Shown: one piece after another, positions 1 through 13,722 of the stretch | Position numbering within the stretch: position 1 is the first letter of the stretch | How the letters are laid out: each line of letters starts with the position of its first letter | From: Azospirillum sp. TSO35-2 | Lineage (GTDB): Bacteria; Pseudomonadota; Alphaproteobacteria; Azospirillales; Azospirillaceae | DNA length: 64,000 bases | Direction of reading: 5' to 3' | NCBI RefSeq assembly: GCF_003116095.1 | Contig: NZ_LGRA01000021.1 | Location: 1,958,766-2,022,765 of the forward strand | The notes under the pieces: model-generated | Database searches by the model: none | What the model saw: the letters and a program-made list of their open reading frames with translations, nothing else | Told to the model about the DNA's origin: nothing | Translations under genes and position numbers: made by a program

Positions 1-132
1 GCCCCTGCGTTCCGTTCCGTGCGCGCGGGCCTTCCATTGCCCGCAGCGGTGGCAACGATACGGCAAACGACGGGAAAAATTCCATCGGAAAACAATTTCA
101 GGGACGCAACGGCGGTGTCGCAACCCGCTTCA

Positions 133-915
133 TCAGGACAGGGCGGCGGTTCCCTCCCGCTGTTTGCGGATGCGGTCGTAGGCGGCGTTGATCAGCGCGA
201 GTTTCTGGGTCGCCAGATCGACGAACTCCTGCGGCATGCCCTGGGCGACCAACCGGTCGGGGTGGTGTTCGCGCACCAGCGCCCGGTGGGCGGCCTTGAT
301 CGCCGCGTCGTCGTCGGTGGGCGACACCCCCAACACCTGATAGGGGTCGGCGCCGTCGGGGCCGCCCGCCAGATGGTGGCCGGCGAGGATGCGGCGGAAG
401 GCGGTTTCGTCGAAGCCGAAGATGCCGGCGACGGCGTGCAGATAGGCGACCTCGGTCTCGTGCAGCTCGTCGTCGGCCTCGGCGATCATCAGCAGGCTGT
501 CGAGCAGCTCCTCCAGCACCGCGTGCCGGTCCTCGAACAGGTTGGCGATCTGGCGGGCGTACTCCTCGAAGCCGTGGGTGTCGCGGCGGGCGAGGTCGAA
601 GACGCGGCCGACATTCGCCAGCTCCTCCGGCGGGACGCGGAACAGGCGCTTGAAGGTGTCGACCTCCACCCGCTTCACCACGCCGTCGGCCCGCGCCATC
701 TTGGCCGCCAGCGCGATCACCCCGATGGTGAAGGCGACCGACTGCTTGGCGGCCTCCGCCTCCGCGTCGCTCATCGGCTTGGACGCGCCCTCGGCCGGGC
801 CGCAGGGCGACCAGCGGTCCACCGCATGGCCGGCCAGCCCGCCGAGCAGGGCGCCCAGCGGCCCGCCGGTGACCAGCCCGGCCGCGCTGCCCAGGATCTT
901 GCCCCAAATGCTCAT
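133..915 (-). CDS. TerB/DnaJ-domain co-chaperone (DjlA-like)
   Basis: A 260-residue protein. The N-terminus has a glycine-rich hydrophobic stretch (residues about 5-30, GKILGSAAGLVTGGPLGAL) that could be a membrane anchor. An acidic all-helical TerB-like region follows (about 55-185), then a C-terminal J domain (about 195-258) with an intact HPD tripeptide in EHHPDRL, so it should stimulate a DnaK-type ATPase. This order matches DjlA-like proteins of alphaproteobacteria; the DnaK partner and the TerB ligand are not shown by the sequence. The ATG start gives the glycine-rich N-terminus intact. A continuous open frame runs far upstream of it on this strand, but that is a GC-rich antisense artefact. 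The gene is divergent from the GNAT gene to the right. Confidence 0.88.
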   Translation of the reverse strand: MSIWGKILGSAAGLVTGGPLGALLGGLAGHAVDRWSPCGPAEGASKPMSDAEAEAAKQSVAFTIGVIALAAKMARADGVVKRVEVDTFKRLFRVPPEELANVGRVFDLARRDTHGFEEYARQIANLFEDRHAVLEELLDSLLMIAEADDELHETEVAYLHAVAGIFGFDETAFRRILAGHHLAGGPDGADPYQVLGVSPTDDDAAIKAAHRALVREHHPDRLVAQGMPQEFVDLATQKLALINAAYDRIRKQREGTAALS

Positions 916-1236
916 GATCCGCCTTCCGCCTCTTGCCTTCCGCTGGCCGATCCGAGGTCGTGCCGGCCGCAGCATAACGGCCGGATCGGGCCGGGCCAAC
1001 TGTGGCTTCGCGGCAACAAAGGGGAATTGTTCGCATTGCAAAGCTCTAATAAGCGCTTGCGAAAATCGCCCGAGACGCCATGTTGCAATGCAACAAAGAG
1101 CGGCGCCGACCATCGGGCGCCCATCGGCCGCCCGCCCGATCCACCAAGAGACCGGATCGCCGCGCGTGGCCCCAAGGTCTGGGGAAAAACGTTCTGCCTG
1201 AATGCGTTTTCGGATTCGAGAACCGTGAGCAGAGCC
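916..1236. other. intergenic region between divergent genes
   Basis: About 320 bases separate the start of the J-domain gene from the start of the GNAT gene. It should hold both promoters. I see no convincing -35/-10 pair, no RNA gene and no coding region with a recognisable product. Confidence 0.5.
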
Positions 1237-1800
1237 ATGCCTGTCATCCGCAAGATCATGCCGACCGAACTGCCCCTGTACCGGGCCCATCTTCTCCGTC
1301 TCGACCGCGCCGACCGCTACGCCCGCTTCACCGGCACCCTGTCGGACGACGCGGTGGAGCGCCACTGCGCCGCCATCGACTGGGGACGCACCACGCTGGT
1401 CGGCGCCTTCCTGAACGGGGAGCTGCGCGGCGCGGTGGAATTGTGCGGCGACCGCATCCTGTGGCCCAACCAGGCCGAATTCGGGATCAGCGTCGAGAAG
1501 GAGCTTCAGGGCAAGGGGGTCGGCAGCACGCTGGTCCGCCGCGTCCTGACCGTCGCCCGCAACCGCGGCGTCCGCCACGTCCATATGATGTGCATGGCCG
1601 GCAATGTGCGCATGCGGGCGCTGGCCCGCCGATTCGGCGGCCGGTTGGCGCTGGATTGCGGCGAGATCACCGCGCAGTTCGAATTGCCGCCGCCCAACCA
1701 GTTCTCGCTGGCGCTGGAAGCGCTGGAGGACGGCACCGGCGCCTTCAACAGCATCCTGGCCGGTGTGTCCGGCGCCCACCGCGAGCCGATCGCGGCTTGA
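1237..1800 (+). CDS. GNAT family N-acetyltransferase
   Basis: A 187-residue protein with a GNAT fold. The acetyl-CoA pyrophosphate-binding motif A is visible as LQGKGVGSTLVRRVL (about residue 90), preceded by the beta-4 strand EFGISVEK. The following NVRMRALARRFGG resembles the motif B region. The substrate is unknown. Motif positions and total length are typical for stand-alone GNATs. The ATG is chosen because the alignable fold begins within a few residues of it (MPVIRKIMPTELPLYRAHLL); the frame is open far upstream but has no domain there. A short inverted repeat follows the stop. Confidence 0.85.
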   Translation: MPVIRKIMPTELPLYRAHLLRLDRADRYARFTGTLSDDAVERHCAAIDWGRTTLVGAFLNGELRGAVELCGDRILWPNQAEFGISVEKELQGKGVGSTLVRRVLTVARNRGVRHVHMMCMAGNVRMRALARRFGGRLALDCGEITAQFELPPPNQFSLALEALEDGTGAFNSILAGVSGAHREPIAA

Positions 1801-1803
1801 TAC

Positions 1804-1824
1804 CGGCACGTCATTGACGTGCCG
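1804..1824 (+). terminator. hairpin after GNAT gene
   Basis: A 9-bp perfect stem (CGGCACGTC / GACGTGCCG) with a three-base loop starts three bases after the GNAT stop. It is followed by TATTGCGTT rather than a clear T-run, so terminator function is likely but not certain. Confidence 0.5.
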
Positions 1825-1890
1825 TATTGCGTTCAAACGCCACGCGGGCTTGCCCGCGCCCATGGGGGCGCGCCGCCGCCGTCGCGGCGG

Positions 1891-1931
1891 CCGGCGAGCG
1901 CTTGAAAGGGGTCGGTTCAAGCGCTCGCCGG
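1891..1931. repeat. 16-bp perfect inverted repeat, possible REP-like element
   Basis: CCGGCGAGCGCTTGAA is followed after nine bases by its exact reverse complement. The preceding 50 bases hold further small GC-rich palindromes (CGCGGGC-TT-GCCCGCG at about 1841). The group fills the gap before the hydantoinase gene and resembles dispersed palindromic elements rather than a simple terminator, as no T-run follows. Confidence 0.6.
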
Positions 1932-2073
1932 TAGGGTCCCTGTGTTGTTTCCGCCGCGGCGTGGCGCCGTCGTCACGTCGCGGCATGGTGGCGGTTGAAA
2001 TTCGCTGCCGGATGGCGAAACTCCGGCCCACGCGCGGCGCGGTTGCCGCGCGCGGATTTCGGCGGGTGCGATC

Positions 2074-5769
<3,696 letters not shown>

Positions 5770-5907
5770 CGCGCGGGCAGGGGAGGGGCGGCCCGCGCCG
5801 CCCCGGCATTCCACCCCTGCGCCGCGCTGATCTTGCCAAGGGCTTGCCCGCCGCTTTAGCCTTTCTTGGTCATACGAATGAACCACCGAAGCGGGAGGAC
5901 AAACCCC

Positions 5908-7311
5908 ATGACCGTCATCGCCACCACCCAGCCGCGTGCGGCCCTGACCGAGGAGGCCCGGGCCGAGTTGTCGGCTCTGCTGGGCGATCGGTTCACCACC
6001 TCGCTGCCGGTGCGCGAGCATCACGGCAAGGACGAGTCCTACCACACCCCGTGCCCGCCCGACGGCGTCGCCTTCGCCACCTCGACCGAGGAGGTCAGCG
6101 CGATCGTCCGCATCTGCGCGCGGCACAAGCTGCCGATCATCCCGTTCGGCACCGGCACCTCGCTGGAGGGCGGCATCGCGGCGCTGGCCGGCGGCATCAC
6201 CATCGACCTGTCGGGCATGCAGCAGATCCTGCGCGTCAGCCCGGAGGATCTGGACGTCACCGTCCAGGCCGGCGTCACCCGCAAGCAGTTGAACGAGCAT
6301 CTGCGCGACACCGGCCTGTTCTTCCCAATCGACCCCGGCGCCAACGCCTCGCTGGGCGGCATGACGGCGACCCGGGCCAGCGGCACCAACGCGGTGCGCT
6401 ACGGCACGATGCGCGAGAATGTGCTGGGGCTGACCGTGGTGCTGGCCGACGGCCGCGTCATCAAGACCGGCGGGCGGGCGCGCAAGTCGGCCGCCGGCTA
6501 CGACCTGACCCGGCTGTTCGTCGGCTCCGAAGGCACGCTGGGCATCATCACCGAGGTGACGCTGAAGCTCTACGGCATCCCCGAGGCGATCTCGTCCGCC
6601 GTCTGCGCCTTCCAGACGATCAAGGGCGCCGTCGACACGGTGATCCAGACCATCCAGTCCGGCATCCCGGTCGCCCGCATCGAGCTGCTGGACGAGGTCC
6701 AGATGGGCGCGGTCAACGCCTACTCCAAGCTGGATTACGCCGTCGCCCCCACGCTGTTCTTCGAGTTCCACGGCACCGAGGCCGGCGTGAAGGAGCAGGC
6801 GGAGATGGTCGCCGCGCTGGCCGAGGAGCATGGCGGCCTGGAATTCACCTGGGCCACCCGGGCGGAGGACCGGTCGAAGCTGTGGCAGGCCCGTCACGAC
6901 GCCTATTACGCGGCGCTGGCGCTGCGTCCGGGGTCGAAGGGCTGGCCGACCGACGTCTGCGTGCCGATCTCCCGCCTTGCCGACTGCATCATGGAAACCA
7001 AGCAGGATCTGGCGGAGTCCAACATGCTGGCGCCGATGGTCGGCCATGTCGGCGACGGCAATTTCCACCTCGTCTACGTCATCGACCCCGACAAGCCGGA
7101 GGAGATGGCCGAGGCCCAGCGTCTGGCCGACAAGATGGTGTCCCGCGCGCTGGCGATGGGCGGTACCTGCACCGGCGAGCACGGCATCGGCTATGGCAAG
7201 ATGGCGTTCCTGGAGCAGGAGACCGGCGAGGCCTACGCCGTCATGGGCGACCTGAAGCGCAGCTTCGACCCCGACAACCTGATGAATCCGGGCAAGGTGG
7301 TGCGGGTCTGA
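5908..7311 (+). CDS. FAD-linked oxidase, GlcD / D-lactate dehydrogenase type
   Basis: A 467-residue flavoenzyme of the VAO/PCMH fold. The FAD-binding domain spans about residues 45-225 (PFGTGTSLEGG near 78; SEGTLGIITE near 210). The C-terminal FAD-oxidase domain contains HVGDGNFH and the conserved GEHGIGYGK near 422. This family oxidises 2-hydroxy acids (glycolate, D-lactate, D-2-hydroxyglutarate) and passes electrons to quinone or cytochrome. There are no glcE/glcF partners beside it, so a stand-alone D-lactate or D-2-hydroxyacid dehydrogenase is more likely than glycolate oxidase. A GGGAGGA ribosome site nine bases upstream supports the ATG. Confidence 0.88.
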   Translation: MTVIATTQPRAALTEEARAELSALLGDRFTTSLPVREHHGKDESYHTPCPPDGVAFATSTEEVSAIVRICARHKLPIIPFGTGTSLEGGIAALAGGITIDLSGMQQILRVSPEDLDVTVQAGVTRKQLNEHLRDTGLFFPIDPGANASLGGMTATRASGTNAVRYGTMRENVLGLTVVLADGRVIKTGGRARKSAAGYDLTRLFVGSEGTLGIITEVTLKLYGIPEAISSAVCAFQTIKGAVDTVIQTIQSGIPVARIELLDEVQMGAVNAYSKLDYAVAPTLFFEFHGTEAGVKEQAEMVAALAEEHGGLEFTWATRAEDRSKLWQARHDAYYAALALRPGSKGWPTDVCVPISRLADCIMETKQDLAESNMLAPMVGHVGDGNFHLVYVIDPDKPEEMAEAQRLADKMVSRALAMGGTCTGEHGIGYGKMAFLEQETGEAYAVMGDLKRSFDPDNLMNPGKVVRV

Positions 7312-7470
7312 ACCACCGGCGGTCTCGCTCGGGGCTATCACCTGCGGCATAGTGCTTACGGTGAAGCCCTGGCTTGTGCGGCGGCGATTATCGCACCTAC
7401 CGTTGGAGGTACCGACTGTCGGTGCGGCGCGACGATCCCGTGGCGCCGCCGCCCAACCTGGAGACCGCTC

Positions 7471-7743
7471 ATGAAGCTCGCCGTCCTTGCTCTCTCCCTC
7501 GGTGTCCTGTCCTTCGGTGCGCTGTCCGCCGCCGCCCCCGTCCTGGCGGACGACAACGCGAAGTGGGTGGCCCAGTGCATGAAGGACAACTCCGATGCCA
7601 AGGTGTCGGAAGCGGTCGTGAACAAGTACTGCGTCTGCATGAACAACAAGATGGACGACAGCGAGACCCGCACCATCACCCAGTGGGAAAAGGCCAACCC
7701 CGAAGCCCGCAAGGCCTGCGAGAAGGCCGCCGGCTGGGAGTGA
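7471..7743 (+). CDS. small exported cysteine-containing protein, unknown function
   Basis: A 90-residue protein with a clear Sec signal peptide: MKLAV, a hydrophobic core, then a VLA cleavage site after residue 26. The mature part is about 64 residues, charged and helical in character, with four cysteines (36, 54, 56, 83). The CVC pair plus two flanking cysteines could form two disulfides in the periplasm. I do not recognise the family. An upstream GGAG fits the ATG, and a strong intrinsic terminator follows, so it is likely a single-gene transcript. Confidence 0.75.
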   Translation: MKLAVLALSLGVLSFGALSAAAPVLADDNAKWVAQCMKDNSDAKVSEAVVNKYCVCMNNKMDDSETRTITQWEKANPEARKACEKAAGWE

Positions 7744-7781
7744 TCCCGGTCGTCCGCGATTGAGGGTTCAGCCGTGATGGA

Positions 7782-7812
7782 GGCCCGGTTCCCGAGGGGG
7801 ACCGGGCCCTTT
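7782..7812 (+). terminator. intrinsic terminator of small exported protein gene
   Basis: Stem GGCCCGGT / ACCGGGCC (8 bp) with a purine-rich loop, directly followed by CTTTTCG. It separates this transcript from the convergent yaiI gene. Confidence 0.8.
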
Positions 7813-7828
7813 TCGTGTCAGGCGTCCC

Positions 7829-8296
7829 TCACCGGAACCGTGGCCGCCGGCCCGCCTTCAGCGCCTGCACCGCCTGGTCCAGCGTCTGGAGGAATTGCGA
7901 CTTGTCGCGCTGGCTCATCGGGGCGTTGCCGCCGCCGACCACGCCCATGTCGCGCAAATCCTGCATCAGCGCCCGCGTCGCCAGCGCGGTGCCGACGCTG
8001 TCCGGCGTGAAGGGGCGTCCCGTCGGGCCGATCACCACGGCGTTGCGCTTCACGCAGCGGTCGGCCAGCTGGATGTCGGCGGTCACCACCACGTCGGTCG
8101 CGCCGGCGTGCTCGGCGATCCAGTCGTCGGCGGCGTCGAAGCCGTCGCTGACCACCACCAGCTCGGCCACGCACTCGGTCGGCAGGCGCAGCGGCGCGTT
8201 GGCGACCAGCCAGACCTTGCAGCCGGTGCGGCCGGCGACCTTGTAGATTTCCGCCTTCACCGGGCAGGCATCGCCGTCCACGTAGATCTCGACCAA
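7829..8296 (-). CDS. YaiI/YqxD (UPF0178) family protein
   Basis: A 155-residue protein of the PIN-like UPF0178 family. Diagnostic segments are the N-terminal YVDGDACPVKAEIYKVA, VVTADIQLADRC near residue 70, and the C-terminal QLTLDQAVQAL-like tail before an RPRF ending. The family has conserved acidic residues suited to metal binding, but its biochemical role is not established. The start is a TTG with a strong GGGAGAG ribosome site seven bases upstream on this strand, and the first residues (LVEIYVDGDACP) match the family N-terminus, so no ATG is needed. Confidence 0.88.
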   Translation of the reverse strand: MVEIYVDGDACPVKAEIYKVAGRTGCKVWLVANAPLRLPTECVAELVVVSDGFDAADDWIAEHAGATDVVVTADIQLADRCVKRNAVVIGPTGRPFTPDSVGTALATRALMQDLRDMGVVGGGNAPMSQRDKSQFLQTLDQAVQALKAGRRPRFR

Positions 8297-8377
8297 CGCC
8301 GCTCTCCCTCTCGTCCCGATCAGCCAACATGGTTTCGCCCGCCGTTCTTATGCGCTAAAACCTCGAGTCAGCGAAGT

Positions 8378-8401
8378 GGCGCCGTTCGGCGGCGCCTTTT
8401 T
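8378..8401 (+). terminator. terminator-like hairpin in the ettA leader
   Basis: A 7-bp perfect stem (GGCGCCG / CGGCGCC) with loop TTCGG is followed by TTTTTCTTT, a full intrinsic-terminator signature on the plus strand. No plus-strand gene ends upstream: yaiI is divergent. It sits 32 bases before the ettA start, so it may attenuate ettA or end a short leader RNA. Confidence 0.7.
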
Positions 8402-8432
8402 CTTTCCCCGGTTGAGAAAGTCGGAGCGGCGC

Positions 8433-10109
<1,677 letters not shown>

Positions 10110-10116
10110 CCTTACC

Positions 10117-10151
10117 GGCCGCACCCCCGTCCGTCGGGCGGGGGTGCGGCC
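10117..10151 (+). terminator. long GC stem after ettA
   Basis: A 13-bp perfect stem (GGCCGCACCCCCG and its complement) with a nine-base loop begins seven bases after the ettA stop. There is no T-run, so it may work as a Rho-assisted terminator or 3'-end stabiliser. Confidence 0.55.
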
Positions 10152-10185
10152 CTCCGCCGTCCCGTTCCGGCAGGAGATGTCTCCC

Positions 10186-11016
10186 ATGGCGCGCCCGGAC
10201 ACGGCCAACCTTGTCCGTTACTGGCAGGACCGGACGGTGGGCGGCCTGTTCCTTCTGCACGCCGACTTCACCCGGCATGACTATGCGCCGCACACCCACG
10301 AGGCGATCGTTGTCGCCGTCACCGAAGCCGGCGGGTCCGAGTTCCGCAGCCGGGGCGTGACGCAGGAGGCGACGAGCCGCTCCCTGCTGGTGTTCAACCC
10401 CGCCGAGGTCCATTCGGGGCGGATGGGGTCGAGCGGCAACTGGCGCTATCGCTCCTTCTATCTGCGCCGTCCGGCCATCGACCATGTCGCGCGGCTGGTC
10501 GGCATCGACCGCGTCCCCGGCTTTACCGAAAACCGCATCACCGACACCGGCCTTGCCGACGCCTTTCTGGCGCTTCACCGCCTTTTGGACGGCGATGGTG
10601 ACCCGATGCTGGCCCAGGAACGGCTGGCCGGCTGCTTCGGCGGCCTGATCGACCGGCACGCCGCAGGGGCCGCGATGGTTCCGCGGGCGCCGGGGGACGC
10701 GGTGACGGTGGCGCCGCTGCTGGCGCTGATCCACGACCGTCACGCCGACCCGCTGACCCTCGACGACCTTGCCCGCGAGGCGGGCCTGACCGTCTTCCAA
10801 CTGATCCGGCTGTTCAAGCGGACGGTCGGGTTGACGCCGCATGGCTACCTGACCCAGGTCCGGCTGACCGCAGCCGTCCGCCGGCTGGAGCGCGGCGCGC
10901 GTCTGGCCGACGCCGCAATCGACGCCGGCTTCTACGACCAGAGCGCCTTCACCCGCCATTTCAAGCGGGCCTACGGCATCACCCCGCGCTGCTATGTCCG
11001 GGCCTTCCGCGGCTGA
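10186..11016 (+). CDS. AraC family transcriptional regulator
   Basis: A 276-residue regulator. The N-terminal half is a cupin-like ligand domain (DFTRHDYAPHTHEAIVVAVTEAG near residues 25-45). The C-terminal 100 residues hold the two helix-turn-helix motifs: LDDLAREAGLTVFQLIRLFK and DAAIDAGFYDQSAFTRHFK, ending in the GITPRCYVRAF signature. The ligand and targets are unknown; the next gene, an SDR on the same strand, is a candidate neighbour target. The ATG is chosen because AGGAG lies nine bases upstream; an in-frame ATG nine bases earlier overlaps that ribosome site. Confidence 0.88.
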   Translation: MARPDTANLVRYWQDRTVGGLFLLHADFTRHDYAPHTHEAIVVAVTEAGGSEFRSRGVTQEATSRSLLVFNPAEVHSGRMGSSGNWRYRSFYLRRPAIDHVARLVGIDRVPGFTENRITDTGLADAFLALHRLLDGDGDPMLAQERLAGCFGGLIDRHAAGAAMVPRAPGDAVTVAPLLALIHDRHADPLTLDDLAREAGLTVFQLIRLFKRTVGLTPHGYLTQVRLTAAVRRLERGARLADAAIDAGFYDQSAFTRHFKRAYGITPRCYVRAFRG

Positions 11017-11125
11017 CATCCCAGCCGGACCGACCCTGCAATTTCCGCCAATACCGTCGTCGACGCGGCCGCCATCATCGCCGGGAACACGGGCGGAGTC
11101 CGGAACAGAACGGATGGGGAGCGGG

Positions 11126-11893
11126 ATGGTGGACTTGGTCGGAAGCGGCTTTGGCGGCCAGGTGGTTCTGGTCACCGGTGCGACGTCGGGCATCGGGCGG
11201 GCGACGGCGTTGGCCTTCGCCCGCGCGGGCGCCCTGGTGGTGGCCGCCGGCCGCGACCGGGAACGGGGCGAGGCCGTGGCCGGCGCCTGCGCCGACGCCG
11301 GGGGCAGCGCGGTCTTCCTGGCCGCCGACCTGACCGAACCGGACGCGGTGCGCGCGCTGGTCGCCGCGGTGGCGGCGCGCTTCGGCCGGCTGGACATCGC
11401 GTTCAACAACGCCGGCTATCAGGAACCGCGCGCCGCGCTGGCCGACCAGCCCGACGACGCGTTCCGGCGGGTGTTCGCCACCAACGTCGAATCGCTCTTC
11501 CACGCGATGAAGGCGGAACTCGCCGTCATGCTGGAGCAGGGCCAGGGCGTGATCGTCAACAACGCGTCGGTGAGCGGCGTCCGCAACCCCAACCCGGGCC
11601 TGTCGCTCTATTCGGCGTCGAAGGCCGCGGCGATCTCCCTGACCCGGTCGGCGGCGCTGGAGTATGCCCCCCGCGGCATCCGGATCAACGCGGTGTCGCC
11701 GGGCCGGGTGGTCACGCCGATGATGCTGGGCTCGGGCATCGCCGACATGGCGACGGTCGCGGCCGGGCTGCCGTCACGCCGCCTGGGGGAACCGGGCGAG
11801 GTCGCGCAGGCGGTGCTCTGGCTGGCGTCCGATGCCGCGTCCTTCGTGATCGGCCACAATCTGTGCGTGGACGGCGGCTTTCTGGCCACGTGA
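11126..11893 (+). CDS. SDR family oxidoreductase
   Basis: A 255-residue short-chain dehydrogenase/reductase. The NAD(P) motif VTGATSGIG, the structural NNAG motif, the catalytic Ser of NNASVSG and the catalytic pair in YSASK are all present, and the tail LCVDGGF is typical of classical SDRs. Arg residues follow the dinucleotide loop (AAGRDRERG), which favours NADP(H). The substrate is unknown. The ATG gives a normal N-terminus; a second in-frame ATG 12 bases upstream is possible. Confidence 0.9.
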   Translation: MVDLVGSGFGGQVVLVTGATSGIGRATALAFARAGALVVAAGRDRERGEAVAGACADAGGSAVFLAADLTEPDAVRALVAAVAARFGRLDIAFNNAGYQEPRAALADQPDDAFRRVFATNVESLFHAMKAELAVMLEQGQGVIVNNASVSGVRNPNPGLSLYSASKAAAISLTRSAALEYAPRGIRINAVSPGRVVTPMMLGSGIADMATVAAGLPSRRLGEPGEVAQAVLWLASDAASFVIGHNLCVDGGFLAT

Positions 11894-11915
11894 TCGCGTG
11901 CGCCGGCCCAAACGG

Positions 11916-11946
11916 ACGGAGGCGGCCCTGGGGCCGCCTCCGTTTG
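11916..11946. terminator. bidirectional terminator between SDR and stress operon
   Basis: A 12-bp perfect stem (ACGGAGGCGGCC / GGCCGCCTCCGT) with loop CTGG, followed by TTTG on the plus side and flanked by AAA on the other side, lies between convergent genes. Confidence 0.75.
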
Positions 11947-11970
11947 TCGTTGCCGGGACCGTTGGAAGCG

Positions 11971-13044
11971 TCAGCGCTTCAGGTCGGTGCGGTCGGTCGG
12001 CAGGTCGGTGCGCTTTTCGCCGCGGGCGTCGTCGATCTCGACCTCGGTGCGGCGCACGGTGTCGCGGACGGTTTCGGCGCGCTCCTCGACGTCCTTGCGG
12101 ACCACCACCGTTTCACGGACATGGGCGGTCTTGCCCACCACCGCTTCCTCGTCGGTTTCCGTCACCTCGATGGTGCGTTCGCGGAAGGCGTCGGCGGGGA
12201 TCTCGGCGGTGCCGCCCGGGCGGCGTTCGACGGTGACCGTCTCGTCGCGCAGGCGCACCTGCTCTTCCACCGGGGTTTCGACGACGTAGCTGCGGACGCG
12301 GACGCCGCCGCGCTCGACGGTGCGCTTGCCGATGTGGACCTCTTCCTCGACCAGCGGGATCTGCTGCTCGCCTTCCACCGTGCCGGTGCGGGTGGTTTCG
12401 GCGTTGACGTCGCGCATCGCCGTGGCGGCGTCGGTCAGGCGCTCGTCAGCCAAGGACTTGTCGGTCATGGAGGTGTTGACCGAGGTCTGGCCGACCGAGT
12501 AGCGCAGGCGCTCCTCGTCCGCCGACCGCTCGTCGTAATAGTCGGAGGTCTCGTCGAAGCCGGTCCAGCCGGCGTTGCGGTAGGCGGTGCTGCGCTCCTC
12601 GACGTCGACGACGTTGCCGCGCTCCAGCACATCCATGGCGCGGCTGACGTCGTCCTCGTCGATGCGGAGCTTCAGCAGCGAGCCGCCGCGGCGCACGCCC
12701 TCGGCGTAGACCTGGGCGTCGTGGTGCGGCACGCCCCAGCCGGTCAGGCGGGAGAGGATGCTGCCGGCGGTGCGGCCGCTGCCGGAATAGGCGCCGGTCG
12801 AGCTGTCCGACGGCACGCTGGTGGGCACGTCGCTGCGCGCCGTCGCCATGTCGGTGTCCCACAGCGCCGCATCCGTCGGGTCCGGGCGGCTGTCGCCGAG
12901 CGTTCCGCCCGTGCCGACCCCGGTCAGGTCGGCGTGCGACAGGATCTCGATCGCGCTGACGTCGAAACCGGAGGATTGCAGGTCCTGCGAGGCGCTCATC
13001 GCGTCGGTCCGGTGGTCGTAGAGGGCGACGATGGTCTTGGTCAT
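11971..13044 (-). CDS. YsnF/AvaK (DUF2382) stress protein with YflT-like N-terminus
   Basis: A 357-residue, strongly charged protein. The N-terminus (MTKTIVALYDHRTDAMSAS) resembles the YflT/GS17M general-stress domain. The C-terminal half (about 210-345) is a DUF2382 domain: alternating acidic and basic beta strands such as IPLVEEEVHIGKRTVERGGV, then a second half with QVRLRDETVTVERR. It starts six bases after the stop of the other DUF2382 gene, so they form one operon with the small membrane peptide upstream. Function is unknown, but DUF2382 proteins accompany desiccation and oxidative stress loci, which fits the predicted EcfG promoter. Confidence 0.85.
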   Translation of the reverse strand: MTKTIVALYDHRTDAMSASQDLQSSGFDVSAIEILSHADLTGVGTGGTLGDSRPDPTDAALWDTDMATARSDVPTSVPSDSSTGAYSGSGRTAGSILSRLTGWGVPHHDAQVYAEGVRRGGSLLKLRIDEDDVSRAMDVLERGNVVDVEERSTAYRNAGWTGFDETSDYYDERSADEERLRYSVGQTSVNTSMTDKSLADERLTDAATAMRDVNAETTRTGTVEGEQQIPLVEEEVHIGKRTVERGGVRVRSYVVETPVEEQVRLRDETVTVERRPGGTAEIPADAFRERTIEVTETDEEAVVGKTAHVRETVVVRKDVEERAETVRDTVRRTEVEIDDARGEKRTDLPTDRTDLKR

Positions 13045-13049
13045 CGGCT

Positions 13050-13505
13050 TTACTCCTCGAAAGGTGGCTGTGTGGTGGCGGTGGGGGGCCCGGACGCGGC
13101 GTCGTGATCCCGCCCGGCGCCGCCTTCCAGGGCGATGCGCTCGACGGTGGCCTGCTCGGAGCGCAGGGTGACGGGCTGCTCGACCTCGGTGGTCCGCTTG
13201 GTCTTGCGGACGTGGATCTCCTCGCGGAGCACCAGACGGCGCTCCACCACCAGGACTTCCTCGACCAGCGGGATCACCGTGACGTCGCCCTCCTGGCGGA
13301 CATCCGGGTAGGCGTCGATCTCCCGGTCGACGGGAACGCGGGTCACGATGGCGTCCTCGTGATCCAGCGTGTCCCGGACCAGGGCCTCGCGTTCGGAGAC
13401 GCGGGTGGTCACCCGCACGCGGCTGCGGTCCACCCGCTGCTTGTCGACGGTCACCGACTCGTCGTGCAAGGGGATGACCGCGTCCCGTTCATCGGGCGGG
13501 GTCAT
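13050..13505 (-). CDS. DUF2382 domain protein
   Basis: A 151-residue protein made almost entirely of one DUF2382 (YsnF/AvaK) domain: IPLHDESVTVDKQRVDRSRV at about 14-33 and IPLVEEVLVVERRLVLREEI at about 80-100 are the two repeats of the fold. It is cytoplasmic and has no signal peptide. The first ATG that gives a full domain is used; no good ribosome site precedes it, so coupling to the upstream small peptide gene is likely. It is the second gene of the stress operon. The reading frame is open further upstream, but that overlaps the peptide gene and has no homologous sequence. Confidence 0.82.
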   Translation of the reverse strand: MTPPDERDAVIPLHDESVTVDKQRVDRSRVRVTTRVSEREALVRDTLDHEDAIVTRVPVDREIDAYPDVRQEGDVTVIPLVEEVLVVERRLVLREEIHVRKTKRTTEVEQPVTLRSEQATVERIALEGGAGRDHDAASGPPTATTQPPFEE

Positions 13506-13537
13506 GGCGGGCCGGCCAGGGCGGGTGAGCCCATGGC

Positions 13538-13678
13538 TCAACGGAACAGAAGGTAGAGGACGATCGCGACGATGATCAGGCCGAGGATGATCCACATCCA
13601 GTTCATCCCCGACCCGGCGACTCCGCCGCCGGCGCCGTCATACACACCAACTTTCTTGGGCTTTTGTTCGTCTGCCAT
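13538..13678 (-). CDS. 46-residue single-pass membrane peptide
   Basis: This short gene encodes 46 residues: a charged N-terminus (MADEQKPKKVGVYDG), a glycine-rich linker, then one hydrophobic segment (residues about 25-45, WMWIILGLIIVAIVLYLLF) ending in a single Arg. A GGAGG ribosome site lies eight bases before the ATG. It is the first gene behind the predicted EcfG-type promoter and is followed by two DUF2382 genes. The glycine-rich linker before a Trp-rich transmembrane helix is typical of small stress peptides of unknown function. I do not recognise a named family. Confidence 0.75.
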   Translation of the reverse strand: MADEQKPKKVGVYDGAGGGVAGSGMNWMWIILGLIIVAIVLYLLFR

Positions 13679-13722
13679 GGGAAGCCTCCGGTGATTGTGG
13701 CCATGTCTGGCGTGCCACCATC

